A DNA stretch of 64,000 bases, from NCBI RefSeq assembly GCF_000373785.1, contig NZ_KB892377.1, forward strand, positions 62,001-126,000. Direction: 5' to 3'. Under the pieces are notes generated by a model that saw only the letters and a program-made list of their open reading frames with translations, was not told where the DNA came from and did no database searches. This stretch comes from Erysipelothrix tonsillarum DSM 14972. GTDB lineage: Bacteria; Bacillota_I; Bacilli_A; Erysipelotrichales; Erysipelotrichaceae. Each line of letters starts with the position of its first letter. Within the stretch, counting starts at the first letter, position 1. The translations under genes and the position numbers were made by a program. Positions 34,512 through 44,270 of this stretch are shown one piece after another.

Positions 34512-36238
34512 TCTATGGATTGTTGCTTGGGTCATGGGTTGAACCAATGGTTCTCAAAGCACTTATTTGTATTTTATGGTTTCTGCTGCTTCTTTATCTT
34601 CGTGATCCCTGGCGTCTCTGCTTTCCGGCCATCTTTCTGATAATGGTGGTGTTTCATCAATATCTAACGACTTTATTACCGCTTGGATATGTTTTTGAAA
34701 TCAATGATCATTATAGTTTGATTCAGGGTCTTTATTTCAAAATTCGTTTAGAGGGACGTTATCAAGGGAATCTCGGTGATTTTGTTTGGTTTAACGAATT
34801 TGTAAATCGGGAGTACGTTTCATTGAATCGGATTGTGCGAATGGGGTCGCTACCATTCATACAGCACACTTACGAAACGATACAAAAGTATCCGCATATT
34901 CATGCATATTTTTTTGAAAACAAAACAAGTTACTTTTCCTTTGTGTCCTTTCAAATTCGAGCTATTTCGAAATGTTTAGTATTAATCAAACAACGCTTCA
35001 ACATTCCCATCCATTCCAAAATTTTGAATTGTATCGTGACGCTTTGGTATCAATACTTATTTGGTGTCAATCCTTCCAATCTTAATTTTTTATTAAGGCA
35101 ATTTGTGACACCAGCCCATGCACTCCTTTTGCTCACGGTGTTTATACAGAATCCGTTAAAGCAACCGGCAATCTTGATTTCATATGGACCGATGTTGGTG
35201 ATGCATTTAGGCTATATTTTCTGTACCATACCAAAATGGCTGTTGCGAACGGCTATTATTTTTTATACTTGTAAACGTTTGGATTTAATAAGCTTAAACT
35301 TAGCGAAACTGTTTTCTCCCATCTTGGGGGGATTCTTAGTGGTGCTTCATTTTTCAGTTTTAAGTGGAGTTGCATTAGATGCGATGGAAGAATTACTTGC
35401 ACATTGGTTCTTATTAACTCAGGCGATTGAAGCACGATGGGTTATATACGGTATGCCACCTCTAATCTGTTTTGTGATGATTATCTTGGTAAAATCCAAG
35501 AAACATGCAATCCTGTGGTGTGCATTGACAGGGTTTATTACTGTATATAATCCATTATTCACGGTAACTTTTATCGATGTTGGGCAAGGGGATAGCATTT
35601 TAGTGCGTGCGCCTTTTTCGGCTCATGTTACCTTAATTGATACTGGCAAACCATCGGGTTATCCCGAAGTTAAACGTGTACTGGCCCTTTATGGTATTCG
35701 AAAGCTAGATCAGCTAATTATTACCCACGAAGATGCAGACCATGATGGTAATCGCAATCGGATTCTAAAGGATTACAATGTGATAAAGGTGATTGATAAA
35801 AAAGGAATGGAGCCCGAATTACTGACTGAATTTCTCGAGGGAAAGGTGTATCCATCTAAAAATGATAACAGTATCCTTTTGAGTTTACAGATTAAAGATC
35901 ATACCTTAATGTTTATGGGCGATGCGTCAAGAGAACAAGAACGTGATTTGGTAGCTTTATACGACTTTAAAACACCCATACGTATTCTAAAATTGGGCCA
36001 TCATGGTTCAAAAACATCTACAGATCCCCGTTTGCTTGAGGTGCTTAAGCCGGACTATGCGATTATTAGTTCAAATCCTCGAACATACGGTCATCCCCAC
36101 GATGAAGTGATTCATCGCTTAAAACAACACCGCATTCAGATTCTTGAAACATCAAAGGCAGGCAGTATTCATTTTGTATTTACACCATTCTTTGATTACA
36201 TTGTGTCAAAGCGTGGGGTCTTTGGTATAATAGAGTAG
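34502..36238 (+). CDS. comEC: Competence protein ComEC
   Basis: DNA-uptake channel protein of 578 aa, shorter than the 700-800 aa typical of Bacillus; the N-terminal OB-like region is small and divergent. Membrane segments lie near residues 2-65 and 205-345 (ComEC core). A C-terminal metallo-beta-lactamase domain from about 350 has DVGQGDS, the metal motif THEDADHDG and LGHHGSKTSTDP. The nuclease-like centre is intact, so the channel is probably functional. It supports competence potential together with comEA. Confidence 0.9.
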   Translation: MYLIYGLLLGSWVEPMVLKALICILWFLLLLYLRDPWRLCFPAIFLIMVVFHQYLTTLLPLGYVFEINDHYSLIQGLYFKIRLEGRYQGNLGDFVWFNEFVNREYVSLNRIVRMGSLPFIQHTYETIQKYPHIHAYFFENKTSYFSFVSFQIRAISKCLVLIKQRFNIPIHSKILNCIVTLWYQYLFGVNPSNLNFLLRQFVTPAHALLLLTVFIQNPLKQPAILISYGPMLVMHLGYIFCTIPKWLLRTAIIFYTCKRLDLISLNLAKLFSPILGGFLVVLHFSVLSGVALDAMEELLAHWFLLTQAIEARWVIYGMPPLICFVMIILVKSKKHAILWCALTGFITVYNPLFTVTFIDVGQGDSILVRAPFSAHVTLIDTGKPSGYPEVKRVLALYGIRKLDQLIITHEDADHDGNRNRILKDYNVIKVIDKKGMEPELLTEFLEGKVYPSKNDNSILLSLQIKDHTLMFMGDASREQERDLVALYDFKTPIRILKLGHHGSKTSTDPRLLEVLKPDYAIISSNPRTYGHPHDEVIHRLKQHRIQILETSKAGSIHFVFTPFFDYIVSKRGVFGIIE

Positions 36239-36246
36239 GTGATAGT

Positions 36247-37182
36247 ATGTTAGACGTAATCGTAGGAAAAGAACCTTCGCTTGTTAAGGCAAAGGTGGAT
36301 AATATCGTTAAAGAATATGAAAATCAATATGGTGCATTTGATGTATCTTTTTTTGATACGCGTGATAAAGGATTTACGTTTGATCAATTACTCGAACGAG
36401 TAATGACCGTTTCGATGTTTGGTGATAAAAAAGCAATCGTACTATCGACACATGATGATATGGTTAAAGATTTTGAAGCATCTTTAGGGGAACTTATGGC
36501 GCAAGTTATGTTTGACGTTAGTCTGATTATTACATTTGAAAAAAAACCACTCGTCAAATCCGTAATTGGAAAGGCAATCGCCAAGCATGCACGCGTTCAT
36601 CAAATTAAAGATCCGGATATTGGTCAGCTCAGTTTGTTGATGAAAAACGAAGTCGAAAGATTAAATATCGATATCTCGCAGCCAGCGATGGTGGAATTAT
36701 TGGCGCGAATCGGCCATGATGTCGCACGTTTGTATGAAGAACTTAATAAACTTAGTTTAGTGGGTGAACGGATCGAACGAGAGCATGTTTGTGTTCTTGT
36801 CTCTAAAAATATCGATGAGGATATTTTTGCTATTTCAAATGCACTTTTAGAAAAAAATATTGGAAAAGCATTTGAAGTTTATCAAAACCTACTGGCGCAA
36901 AAAGTGGACCCACTTGCATTACTCGGTCTTGTTGGAAGTAGTCTTCGTAAAATTTATCAGGTCAGTGCTCTTTACGAAGTGGGGATGTCAAATAAGGGGA
37001 TTGCAGAGCGGTTATCGCTCTCAGAAAAACAGGTATATTTTCTGGTGAAACATCAAATGCGTCCATCGTTTGGGCTTCTAACGTTGTTGGATCAATTGGC
37101 TCGTATCGATCAAGATGTTAAGCAAGGAAAAATTGACCGATTTGTAGCTTTTGAACTGTTTATGATTCAAGCCATGATATAA
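36247..37182 (+). CDS. holA: DNA polymerase III delta subunit
   Basis: Clamp-loader subunit of 311 aa. N-terminal AAA+-like domain without Walker motifs (MLDVIVGKEPSLVK), C-terminal helical collar (LIGLVGSSLRKIYQ-like). The position right after comEC and before a convergent rpsT is the standard Firmicute order. Confidence 0.88.
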   Translation: MLDVIVGKEPSLVKAKVDNIVKEYENQYGAFDVSFFDTRDKGFTFDQLLERVMTVSMFGDKKAIVLSTHDDMVKDFEASLGELMAQVMFDVSLIITFEKKPLVKSVIGKAIAKHARVHQIKDPDIGQLSLLMKNEVERLNIDISQPAMVELLARIGHDVARLYEELNKLSLVGERIEREHVCVLVSKNIDEDIFAISNALLEKNIGKAFEVYQNLLAQKVDPLALLGLVGSSLRKIYQVSALYEVGMSNKGIAERLSLSEKQVYFLVKHQMRPSFGLLTLLDQLARIDQDVKQGKIDRFVAFELFMIQAMI

Positions 37183-37183
37183 A

Positions 37184-37210
37184 AAAATAACCTTCTTAGA
37201 AGGTTATTTT
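37184..37210. terminator. Bidirectional terminator between holA and rpsT
   Basis: TAACCTTC (37188-37195)/GAAGGTTA (37199-37206) with A and T runs on either side. Confidence 0.85.
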
Positions 37211-37467
37211 ACTGAGTTAAGTTTTAAAGCTACATTCGATTTTTTACGAGCTACATAATTTTTGTGGTGAATGTTGCTTGTCATCGATTTGTCTAATAAT
37301 GAATTAACTTGGCTGAATAGTAATTCGGCTTTTTCTTTGTCGCCAGCTTCAATTGCTGTATTGAAACTGCGTAAAGCTGTTTTTAAACTTGAACGTTGGC
37401 TCTTGTTTGCAGCTTCCGATTTTCTATTCGTTTTTGTTCTTTTTGCATTACTTGCAATTATTGCCAT
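37204..37467 (-). CDS. rpsT: 30S ribosomal protein S20
   Basis: Basic 87-aa 16S-binding protein with the typical N-terminus (MAIIASNAKRTKTNRKSEAAN) in slightly variant form, and a long helix-forming body. GGGAGGTGG precedes the ATG. Opposite strand to its neighbours, as in other Firmicutes. Confidence 0.95.
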   Translation of the reverse strand: MAIIASNAKRTKTNRKSEAANKSQRSSLKTALRSFNTAIEAGDKEKAELLFSQVNSLLDKSMTSNIHHKNYVARKKSNVALKLNSVK

Positions 37468-37608
37468 AAATTGCCACCTCCCAATGTGTATTTATTGTAA
37501 CACGTTTCAAGTTCACGCCATGTGTAAGTTCGGTGATATAAATTTCACATTTGGACAGTAGGTGTTTTCCGCAAAACATGAATGAACTATACACTTGTTT
37601 CGAGCACG

Positions 37609-37617
37609 TGTTATAAT
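37609..37617 (+). promoter_or_regulatory. Extended -10 promoter of fmt
   Basis: TGtTATAAT, 20 bp before the fmt start. Confidence 0.5.
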
Positions 37618-37637
37618 ATGTGCTAGGATGTGATAAT

Positions 37638-38564
37638 ATGCGCGTTATGTTTATGGGAACAACACCTTTTTCGTGTGTTGTATTAAAACAATTATTAGAT
37701 GATGGCTACGATGTGGTTGCTGTGGTGACACAACCCGATCGACCATTTGGACGAAAAAAAGTATTAAAAGCTCCGCCAGTGAAAGTACTCGCTCAGGAGT
37801 ATCAAATTCCGGTAATTCAACCAAAACGGATTAAGGAATCGGTTGACGAGGTTTTAAGTTTTGAACCCGATTTAGTGGTGACATGTGCTTATGGACAAAT
37901 TGTTCCAAAAGCAATTCTTGATTATCCAAAATTTCTTTGTTTGAATGTTCATGCTTCGCTTTTACCGAAGTATCGCGGAGGTGCACCGATTCACTGGTCA
38001 ATTATTCGTGGCGAGAAAGAAACGGGTGTCACATTGATGCGTATGGATGTAGGAATGGATAGTGGTGACATGTTGGCATCACGATCAGTTGCTATTGAAG
38101 ATACGGATATGATGGGTGATGTAGAAGCAAAACTGATGGATGTTTCTAAAACACTCATCCATGAGGATTTAAAAGCTTACCTTGAAGGGACTTTGTCCTT
38201 TGTTCCTCAAGATAAAGAAAAAGTAACATTGGCTTATACGATTCAACGTGATGACGAATTTATCACGTTTAACCGAGATGTTGTAGAAGTCTATAATCAT
38301 ATACGTGGTTTGATCCCATGGCCTGTGGGGTACGGAACCATTGAGGGTATGAATGTTAAGTTTCATGGTGTAACCATGAGTGATACAAAACATGCTTACG
38401 AGCCAGGTGTAGTCGTAAGTGTTGATGAAGCAGGATTGACGATTGCATGTATTGATGGGACGGTAACCATAACTAAGATTCAACCTGCAGGAAAACCGGT
38501 GACATCAGCGAATGATTTTGCGAACGGACTCGGACGAAACTGGAAGGGGAAACGATTTGAATGA
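37638..38564 (+). CDS. fmt: Methionyl-tRNA formyltransferase
   Basis: Formylates initiator Met-tRNA using 10-formyl-THF. The product is 308 aa from the ATG after AGGATG (an in-frame GTG 18 bases earlier is not preferred). It has FMGTTPFS, the catalytic Asn/His in NVHASLLPKYRGGAPIHWSI, and a C-terminal OB domain. It overlaps the next gene by 4 bp. The usual partner def is not adjacent. Confidence 0.95.
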   Translation: MRVMFMGTTPFSCVVLKQLLDDGYDVVAVVTQPDRPFGRKKVLKAPPVKVLAQEYQIPVIQPKRIKESVDEVLSFEPDLVVTCAYGQIVPKAILDYPKFLCLNVHASLLPKYRGGAPIHWSIIRGEKETGVTLMRMDVGMDSGDMLASRSVAIEDTDMMGDVEAKLMDVSKTLIHEDLKAYLEGTLSFVPQDKEKVTLAYTIQRDDEFITFNRDVVEVYNHIRGLIPWPVGYGTIEGMNVKFHGVTMSDTKHAYEPGVVVSVDEAGLTIACIDGTVTITKIQPAGKPVTSANDFANGLGRNWKGKRFE

Positions 38565-39073
38565 GAGAAAACTATGAAATAAAGCGTACCCAAACGCTTG
38601 TTTTGATTGGTATTGTGACGGCCCTAATTGCAACGGTAACTTTAGTCTTGAAAATCCCATCTGCAACGGGTGGTTATCTTAATCTCAGTGATTTCGTGAT
38701 TATGCTTTCCCCGATCATGTTGCCACTTGGTGGCGCAATTTTCGCAGCTGGTGTTGGTTGTGCATTAGCAGACCTTGCAGGTGGCTATGCTGTTTATGCT
38801 ATTTTTTCACTCTTCATCAAAGCAGGTGAAGTAATAATTATAAAACTTTTAGAACGCTATCTCGATACACGTCAACGCTGGATTCCATTCTCCCTTGCGG
38901 CACTTTGGATGATGGTGATGTATGGTTTTGTCGCAGTGTTTCTAACCAAAAGTTGGCCATCGTTTTTTGTTGCTTTAAGAGGCGATGTGTTTCAAGGAAT
39001 TTTCGCAGTCATACTAGCGACAATTTTCTATCCAAGATTTCAAAAATTGATGAAATATTTAAGAGGTAACTAA
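38561..39073 (+). CDS. ECF transporter S component
   Basis: Membrane protein of 170 aa with five to six helices. The GGYLNLSDFVIML segment and loop spacing fit substrate-binding subunits of energy-coupling-factor vitamin transporters (HmpT/ThiT-like size). It would work with a shared EcfAA'T module encoded elsewhere. The ligand is unknown. It is translationally coupled with fmt (ATGA) and abuts lepA. Confidence 0.75.
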   Translation: MRENYEIKRTQTLVLIGIVTALIATVTLVLKIPSATGGYLNLSDFVIMLSPIMLPLGGAIFAAGVGCALADLAGGYAVYAIFSLFIKAGEVIIIKLLERYLDTRQRWIPFSLAALWMMVMYGFVAVFLTKSWPSFFVALRGDVFQGIFAVILATIFYPRFQKLMKYLRGN

Positions 39074-40876
39074 ATGAATCAAAAGAATATTCGAAATTTT
39101 TCAATTATCGCTCATATTGACCATGGAAAATCAACATTAGCGGACCGTATTTTAGAACAAACCCATACTGTAGCACATCGTGATATGCAGGCTCAATTGC
39201 TTGATCAATTAGATCTTGAGCGTGAGCGTGGTATTACGATTAAATTGAATGCAGTGCAATTAGCTTATAAAGCAGATGATGGTCAAGATTACATCTTCCA
39301 TCTTATTGATACGCCAGGTCATGTTGACTTCACCTATGAAGTATCGCGCTCTTTAGCGGCATGTGAAGGTGCAATTTTAATTGTGGATGCAACACAAGGG
39401 ATTCAAGCGCAAACGTTGGCAAATGCCTATCTTGCAATTGAAAATGATTTGGAGATTATGGTTGTAATTAATAAAGTCGACTTACCATCAGCAGATCCTG
39501 AACGCGTTAAACGTGAAATTGAAGATGTCCTGGGGATTGATGCAAGTAACGCACCACTAATCAGTGCAAAGACTGGTTTAAATGTCGATCAAGTCCTTGA
39601 AGGCATAGTTAGACAAATCCCTGCTCCTAAAGGAGATATTAATGCGCCTTTAAAAGCGTTGGTTTTTGACTCGATTTATGATGCCTATCGTGGTGTTATT
39701 GCGTTTGTAAATATTAAAGAAGGTCAAGTTAAAATTGGTGATGAAATTAAATTTATGGCTTCTGGAGCAGTCTTTGAAGTCACTGAATTAGGAATTCGGA
39801 CACCAAGTGAAGTGAAAAAAGATAAACTGGTAACTGGTGAAGTAGGCTGGATCAGTGCAAGCATTAAATCCATTAAAGAAATTGGGGTGGGTGATACCAT
39901 CACACTCGCAAATAATCCTGCAGAGCAAGCTTTACCTGGATATCGCAAGCTTAACCCGATGGTGTATTGTGGTCTTTATCCCATCGATAGCAAACGTTAT
40001 ACAGATCTACGTGAAGCGTTAGAAAAAATGCAATTGAATGATTCTTCACTTGTATTTGAACCTGAAACATCTCAAGCCCTCGGTTTCGGTTTCCGCTGTG
40101 GTTTCCTTGGCTTACTCCACATGGATGTAATTCAAGAACGCTTAGAACGAGAGTATCAATTTGATTTAATTGCAACGGCTCCTTCAGTTGAGTTCCATGT
40201 ATTTCTCACTAATGGTGAAATGCTTAAACTCGATAACCCATCGAAGATGCCAATCTCGAATGTGATTGATCATGTTGAAGAGCCGTTTGTAGAAGCGCAA
40301 ATCATGGTGCCATCGGAATATGTTGGTTCTGTAATGGAATTGTGTCAACATAAACGTGGAATCTATGTCGATATGCAAACCATTGATGGTACTCGTATGA
40401 ATATCATTTACCATTTACCACTCGTGGAAATTGTGTTTGATTTCTTTGACCGTCTTAAATCAACAACGCGTGGATATGCTTCGTTCGATTACGAATTTAT
40501 TGGCTATCAACAGTCAAACTTGGTGAAGATGGATATTCTTCTCAATGGCGAAATTGTGGATGCTTTATCAACTATTGTTCATCGTGACTTTGCCTTTAAC
40601 CGAGGGAAAGCCATTACCGAAAAATTAAGAACGTTAATTCCAAGACAACAATTTGAAGTGCCGATTCAAGCAGCAATTAACCAAAAAGTTATTGCACGAT
40701 CAACCATTAAAGCCCTACGTAAAAACGTTATTGCGAAGTGCTATGGTGGTGATATTTCCCGTAAGAAAAAACTTTTAGAGAAACAAAAAGAAGGTAAGAA
40801 ACGGATGAAACAAGTTGGATCGGTTGAGATTCCACAAGAAGCATTTATGTCGGTTCTCTCGATGGATGATGAATAA
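39074..40876 (+). CDS. lepA: Elongation factor 4 (LepA)
   Basis: Ribosome-associated GTPase of 600 aa: GHIDHGKST-type P-loop ([14 protein letters not shown]), [17 protein letters not shown]-like domains, and the LepA-specific C-terminus ([19 protein letters not shown]). The ATG directly follows the ECF stop. The end overlaps the MazG-like gene. Confidence 0.97.
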   Translation: MNQKNIRNFSIIAHIDHGKSTLADRILEQTHTVAHRDMQAQLLDQLDLERERGITIKLNAVQLAYKADDGQDYIFHLIDTPGHVDFTYEVSRSLAACEGAILIVDATQGIQAQTLANAYLAIENDLEIMVVINKVDLPSADPERVKREIEDVLGIDASNAPLISAKTGLNVDQVLEGIVRQIPAPKGDINAPLKALVFDSIYDAYRGVIAFVNIKEGQVKIGDEIKFMASGAVFEVTELGIRTPSEVKKDKLVTGEVGWISASIKSIKEIGVGDTITLANNPAEQALPGYRKLNPMVYCGLYPIDSKRYTDLREALEKMQLNDSSLVFEPETSQALGFGFRCGFLGLLHMDVIQERLEREYQFDLIATAPSVEFHVFLTNGEMLKLDNPSKMPISNVIDHVEEPFVEAQIMVPSEYVGSVMELCQHKRGIYVDMQTIDGTRMNIIYHLPLVEIVFDFFDRLKSTTRGYASFDYEFIGYQQSNLVKMDILLNGEIVDALSTIVHRDFAFNRGKAITEKLRTLIPRQQFEVPIQAAINQKVIARSTIKALRKNVIAKCYGGDISRKKKLLEKQKEGKKRMKQVGSVEIPQEAFMSVLSMDDE

Positions 40877-41129
40877 ACACGTTTATGAGCGCATTCAAGC
40901 AATGCGTGAACATTTTGGCTGGGATGAAACGGATACTGTTGCTTTTATGACCTCTTGTGTTGTTGAAGAAGCAAATGAGCTCAAGGAAAGTTTGAATGAT
41001 GAAGCCAATTTTAAAAAGGAAATTGCGGATGTTTTGATGTACACAATTTCTATTTGTATGGATCGAGGTTACGACATCGAAACATTAATTCTTGATAAAA
41101 TCGATGAGGTGATGCAACGTGACTACTGA
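40866..41129 (+). CDS. MazG-like nucleotide pyrophosphohydrolase
   Basis: Small protein of 87 aa (ATG at 40866 or 40869, inside the lepA end). It has the metal-binding pair of the all-alpha NTP pyrophosphatases: [10 protein letters not shown] and [14 protein letters not shown] (ExxE ... ExxD). It probably hydrolyses non-canonical or excess nucleoside triphosphates. Overlap of 11 bases with lepA and with hemW makes a tightly coupled trio. Confidence 0.75.
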   Translation: MMNKHVYERIQAMREHFGWDETDTVAFMTSCVVEEANELKESLNDEANFKKEIADVLMYTISICMDRGYDIETLILDKIDEVMQRDY

Positions 41130-42225
41130 TGCTCTATATGTACACATTCCATTCTGTGACCATATTTGTGGATACTGCGATTTTACGCGCTTTCATTATG
41201 CGCGTCAGATCTCTGATCAGTTTATGATTCGTTTGATACAACAGATTAATGTTCTACCGGGTAATTTAAAAACAATCTATGTTGGTGGTGGTACCCCAAC
41301 ATCGTTGGAAGATGACCAATTAGAAGCATTATTAAAAGCATTGAAACCGAAATTAGCTTTGGATTACGAGTGGACATTCGAAGGCAATCCTGAAAATCTT
41401 ACTGAGTCAAACGTTCAAATGTTGTACGATTATGGCGTGAACCGAATGAGTTTAGGCGTTCAGACAACGCATGATGACCTTCTTGAGAAAATTGGTCGTC
41501 ATCATAAATTTTATGATGTTAAAAAAGGGGTTGACCTCTTACGAAAAATCGGAATAGAAAACGTATCCTTGGATTTGATGTATGGACTTCCTGGGCAAAC
41601 GCTTGAAAGTTTTGAATCGTCCATGCGTGATGTTATCGCTTTAAAACCAGACCATGTGTCTATTTATGCTTTAACTGTTGAACCAAATTCTTTATTTGGG
41701 CGACGTGGTATCCAACCGGTACCAATAGAACTAGAAACTGAGATGTTTTTATCTTGCATCAACCTTATGGAAACAGCGGGATATGAGCAATATGAGATAT
41801 CAAACTTTGCGTTACCAGGAGCACGAAGCCAACACAATCAAGTCTATTGGCGGTATGAAGATTTTTATGCCCTTGGACCTGGTTCAAGTTTGAAGCTGGA
41901 TCATCAACGTAAAACATGGACCACAAAGCTGGGCTTATATTTGAAAGAAGATGCATATCATGAAACCATTAATCTTACTCGTGAAGATGAAATGTTTGAA
42001 TTTATGATGATGGGGCTTCGTTTACGTGATGGGGTAGCTTTTTCTAGATTTGAGGAACGCTTTGGTGTATCCATGCATGAAATCTTTGCGGAGGCAATTG
42101 CTGAAGGAGTCTCCCGAAAGTTGCTTTATGAATCCGAAGGGATGTTAAAAACGACCTTTGAAGGGTTTGTCATGTTGGATGATGCCTTACTTCCGTTTAT
42201 GAGTATTTTACCTGAAGATACATAA
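41119..42225 (+). CDS. hemW: HemW-like radical SAM protein
   Basis: Protein of 368 aa beginning at a GTG. The radical SAM 4Fe-4S motif HIPFCDHICGYCDF (CxxxCxxC) is near the N-terminus, then YVGGGTPT and GVQTTHDDLL. The C-terminal HemW domain ends with a variant tail. HemW is a heme chaperone rather than a true coproporphyrinogen dehydrogenase. No heme-synthesis genes appear in the window. Confidence 0.92.
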   Translation: MTTDALYVHIPFCDHICGYCDFTRFHYARQISDQFMIRLIQQINVLPGNLKTIYVGGGTPTSLEDDQLEALLKALKPKLALDYEWTFEGNPENLTESNVQMLYDYGVNRMSLGVQTTHDDLLEKIGRHHKFYDVKKGVDLLRKIGIENVSLDLMYGLPGQTLESFESSMRDVIALKPDHVSIYALTVEPNSLFGRRGIQPVPIELETEMFLSCINLMETAGYEQYEISNFALPGARSQHNQVYWRYEDFYALGPGSSLKLDHQRKTWTTKLGLYLKEDAYHETINLTREDEMFEFMMMGLRLRDGVAFSRFEERFGVSMHEIFAEAIAEGVSRKLLYESEGMLKTTFEGFVMLDDALLPFMSILPEDT

Positions 42226-42226
42226 G

Positions 42227-42265
42227 AAAACCTGTATTTGGAATTGAGCCAAATACAGGTTTTTT
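42227..42265. terminator. hemW terminator
   Basis: Perfect 15-bp stem 42227-42241 / 42249-42263 with a 7-base loop and T run; also usable for the opposite strand. Confidence 0.93.
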
Positions 42266-42273
42266 CTTTGCTA

Positions 42274-42567
42274 TTAAATTGATATTAAAACAAAAACGAT
42301 AGCAACTGCAATTAGTATTAAAAATACGGCAAGAAACAGTGATATAATCGTTAAAAACCGCATTTCAAGACCTTCAACACGTGTTGCTAAATATTTATAT
42401 AACATAAAAAGAAGCGCGTTTAAGGCAATTACCAGCATGATTACCAGAACAATTACGTCGCTGACACTAAAACTATGTTTGTGTGTATAAATATAAATAA
42501 AAGCACTTAGAGAGAACAACGAAACCATTACGGGTAAGAGCATTTTTCGATTAAACTTCAGCTTCAT
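42274..42567 (-). CDS. Small membrane protein, unknown
   Basis: A 97-aa protein with a basic N-terminus and three hydrophobic helices (about residues 9-27, 36-58, 70-95). No recognisable domain. It starts on the stop of the upstream dehydrogenase (TAATG), so it is co-translated with it. Possible holin-like or accessory role, not supported further. Confidence 0.6.
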   Translation of the reverse strand: MKLKFNRKMLLPVMVSLFSLSAFIYIYTHKHSFSVSDVIVLVIMLVIALNALLFMLYKYLATRVEGLEMRFLTIISLFLAVFLILIAVAIVFVLISI

Positions 42568-43418
42568 TAGAACTGTTTCATATAGTAATCGATAATTGCT
42601 TGTGTTCCCATTTCATCATAGCCGTTGTCACTTAAGATTTGATAAATTCGGCAAACATTTTCGAGAACCGGTAAATAAAGATCATCTTTTTCATCCATCA
42701 CAAGATTTAGGTCTTTAAGGAAATGTTTGATATAAAATCCTGGAGCAAAATCATTTTGAATCATTTTAGGACCGTTATTCGCTGCTTGCCAAGAGGAGGC
42801 AGAACCCCCGGTAATAACGTTTAACATAGTACTCATATCGATATTATGGTGATCTGCGTATCGTAGGGCCTCAGCAGCGCCAGCAATAGCACCTGCAATC
42901 GCTGTTTGGTTGGCTAATTTAGCATGTTGTCCTAATCCATTTGTACCCATATAATTAATTGTTTTTCCCATAATTTCAAGTAAGGGTAAAATTTCTTGGA
43001 AAACTTCTTGGTCGCCTCCGACCATAATTGAAAGGGTTGCATTGATGGCGCCAAGGTCACCTCCCGTAACCGGTGCATCTAACATTCTAAAACCGCGGTC
43101 AGAAGCAAGATCAGATAATGATTTTGCCAATGAAGGGGATGATGTCGTCATATCAACGAGAATCGCTCCCGGTTTGGCATGCTTCATTACTTCATCAAAG
43201 ACATTTTGAACATCTTTGGGGTAACCCACGATTGCAAAAACAACATCAGCATTCTTCACTGTTTCTGCAATCGTTTCATAAGCCGTAACGTGTGGTTCCA
43301 AGGCTTTTGCTTTCGTAAACGTACGATTAAACACCGAGACGCTATAACCCGCATCTGCAATATGTAAGGCCATGGGTTTACCCATAACACCGGTTCCAAT
43401 CCAAGCAATATTTTTCAT
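42567..43418 (-). CDS. Beta-hydroxyacid dehydrogenase (3-hydroxyisobutyrate dehydrogenase / GarR family)
   Basis: Protein of 283 aa. Rossmann motif GTGVMGKPM at residues 7-15; substrate segment DAPVTGGDLGA near 118; catalytic Lys in GLGQHAKLANQ near 170. It oxidises or reduces a short beta-hydroxyacid (3-hydroxyisobutyrate, tartronate semialdehyde and others); the exact substrate is unclear. RBS GGAGG precedes the ATG. Confidence 0.88.
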   Translation of the reverse strand: MKNIAWIGTGVMGKPMALHIADAGYSVSVFNRTFTKAKALEPHVTAYETIAETVKNADVVFAIVGYPKDVQNVFDEVMKHAKPGAILVDMTTSSPSLAKSLSDLASDRGFRMLDAPVTGGDLGAINATLSIMVGGDQEVFQEILPLLEIMGKTINYMGTNGLGQHAKLANQTAIAGAIAGAAEALRYADHHNIDMSTMLNVITGGSASSWQAANNGPKMIQNDFAPGFYIKHFLKDLNLVMDEKDDLYLPVLENVCRIYQILSDNGYDEMGTQAIIDYYMKQF

Positions 43419-43479
43419 CGTAAAAACCTCCTAGTTTAAAAACTATTATATCATGAGAGAGTGTGAATGGTTCGTACTG

Positions 43480-43488
43480 TGATATAAT
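43480..43488 (+). promoter_or_regulatory. Extended -10 promoter
   Basis: TGaTATAAT, 20 bp before the gene at 43508. Confidence 0.5.
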
Positions 43489-43507
43489 TTTAAAAAAGGG
43501 AGTCAGT

Positions 43508-44038
43508 ATGAAATTTAAAACGATGTTTTTAGGGCTCATTGCAGTAGTTATCTTAGGTGTTGGGATTCAAATGTTGAATCCCGGACATGATATTTCAGTC
43601 CGAGAGCCTAACACGTTCGTGCTATCGAAACGCCTTCAGAGTCAAGATTTTCAAATCAATCGTGTGACAATTCGAGATGGAAGAATCATCGAAAATAAAG
43701 TAATCGTAGATCAAAGCCGTCTCAAAGTGGAAAGCGGTGAAGATTATAAATTGGACACAATTAAGTTCCGTTTTTTGGAGCGAGAAATTATCGTTGAGTT
43801 AGTGACGAAAGACCAAAAGATTATCACATTCACGGAATCTGTGGAACTTGAAGCGCTAACTAATCGGTATATGTGTTCTGAATCAATTCAAAATCTTGAG
43901 TTTGGTCAAAGTTATATATTAGGGTATGCTTCAAATTCAATCTATGCTTATAATTCAACCTTAACGGACCTCTATACCCAAATTCAAGAGGGGTCTAATG
44001 TTGATGAGTTTGTAGTTCTTACGTTACAATTTATTTAA
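43508..44038 (+). CDS. Putative membrane-anchored or secreted protein, unknown
   Basis: A 176-aa protein from the ATG after GGGAG. An N-terminal hydrophobic segment (FLGLIAVVILGVGIQ) without a lipobox could be a signal anchor. The rest is a soluble, beta-rich looking region with one Cys. No family recognised. It stands alone between two divergent or unrelated units. Confidence 0.6.
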   Translation: MKFKTMFLGLIAVVILGVGIQMLNPGHDISVREPNTFVLSKRLQSQDFQINRVTIRDGRIIENKVIVDQSRLKVESGEDYKLDTIKFRFLEREIIVELVTKDQKIITFTESVELEALTNRYMCSESIQNLEFGQSYILGYASNSIYAYNSTLTDLYTQIQEGSNVDEFVVLTLQFI

Positions 44039-44081
44039 TTTGTCTTTCTGGTTGATGTTCTATCTCTGAGTTACAATGTCA

Positions 44082-44163
44082 TCGATTTAGATGGAAAATC
44101 GATAATCTTCAAACTACAGATTTTCCGACTTCAAAACAAAGGTGAAAAAATCAAAACCACCTT
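44082..44163 (+). other. Overlapping alternative hairpins upstream of rpsO promoter
   Basis: TCGATTT (44082-44088)/AAATCGA (44096-44102) competes with GGAAAATC (44093-44100)/GATTTTCC (44119-44126). AAGGTG (44139-44144)/CACCTT (44158-44163) follows. There is no T run, so it is not a clear terminator. Gap 44039-44270 holds no other gene. Confidence 0.35.
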
Positions 44164-44190
44164 GCCTATTTAAAATCAATATGTTATTAT
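44162..44190 (+). promoter_or_regulatory. rpsO promoter
   Basis: TTGCCT (44162-44167), 17 bases, TATTAT (44185-44190), with TG at 44182 (extended -10). Confidence 0.65.
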
Positions 44191-44196
44191 TTATAG

Positions 44197-44264
44197 GCTT
44201 TATGACTGGGATATCCGTTTCCTCGACGATACTCTCGGTGATGAAGGTCTGAAATTTAGGAGGA
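44197..44264 (+). ncRNA. Possible S15 autoregulatory leader
   Basis: The 70-base leader has GACTGGGATATCCG and CTCGACGATACTCTCGG segments that could fold into a multi-stem junction near the RBS. S15 represses its own synthesis by leader binding in several bacteria; assignment here rests on position and foldability only. Confidence 0.35.
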
Positions 44265-44270
44265 TACATT

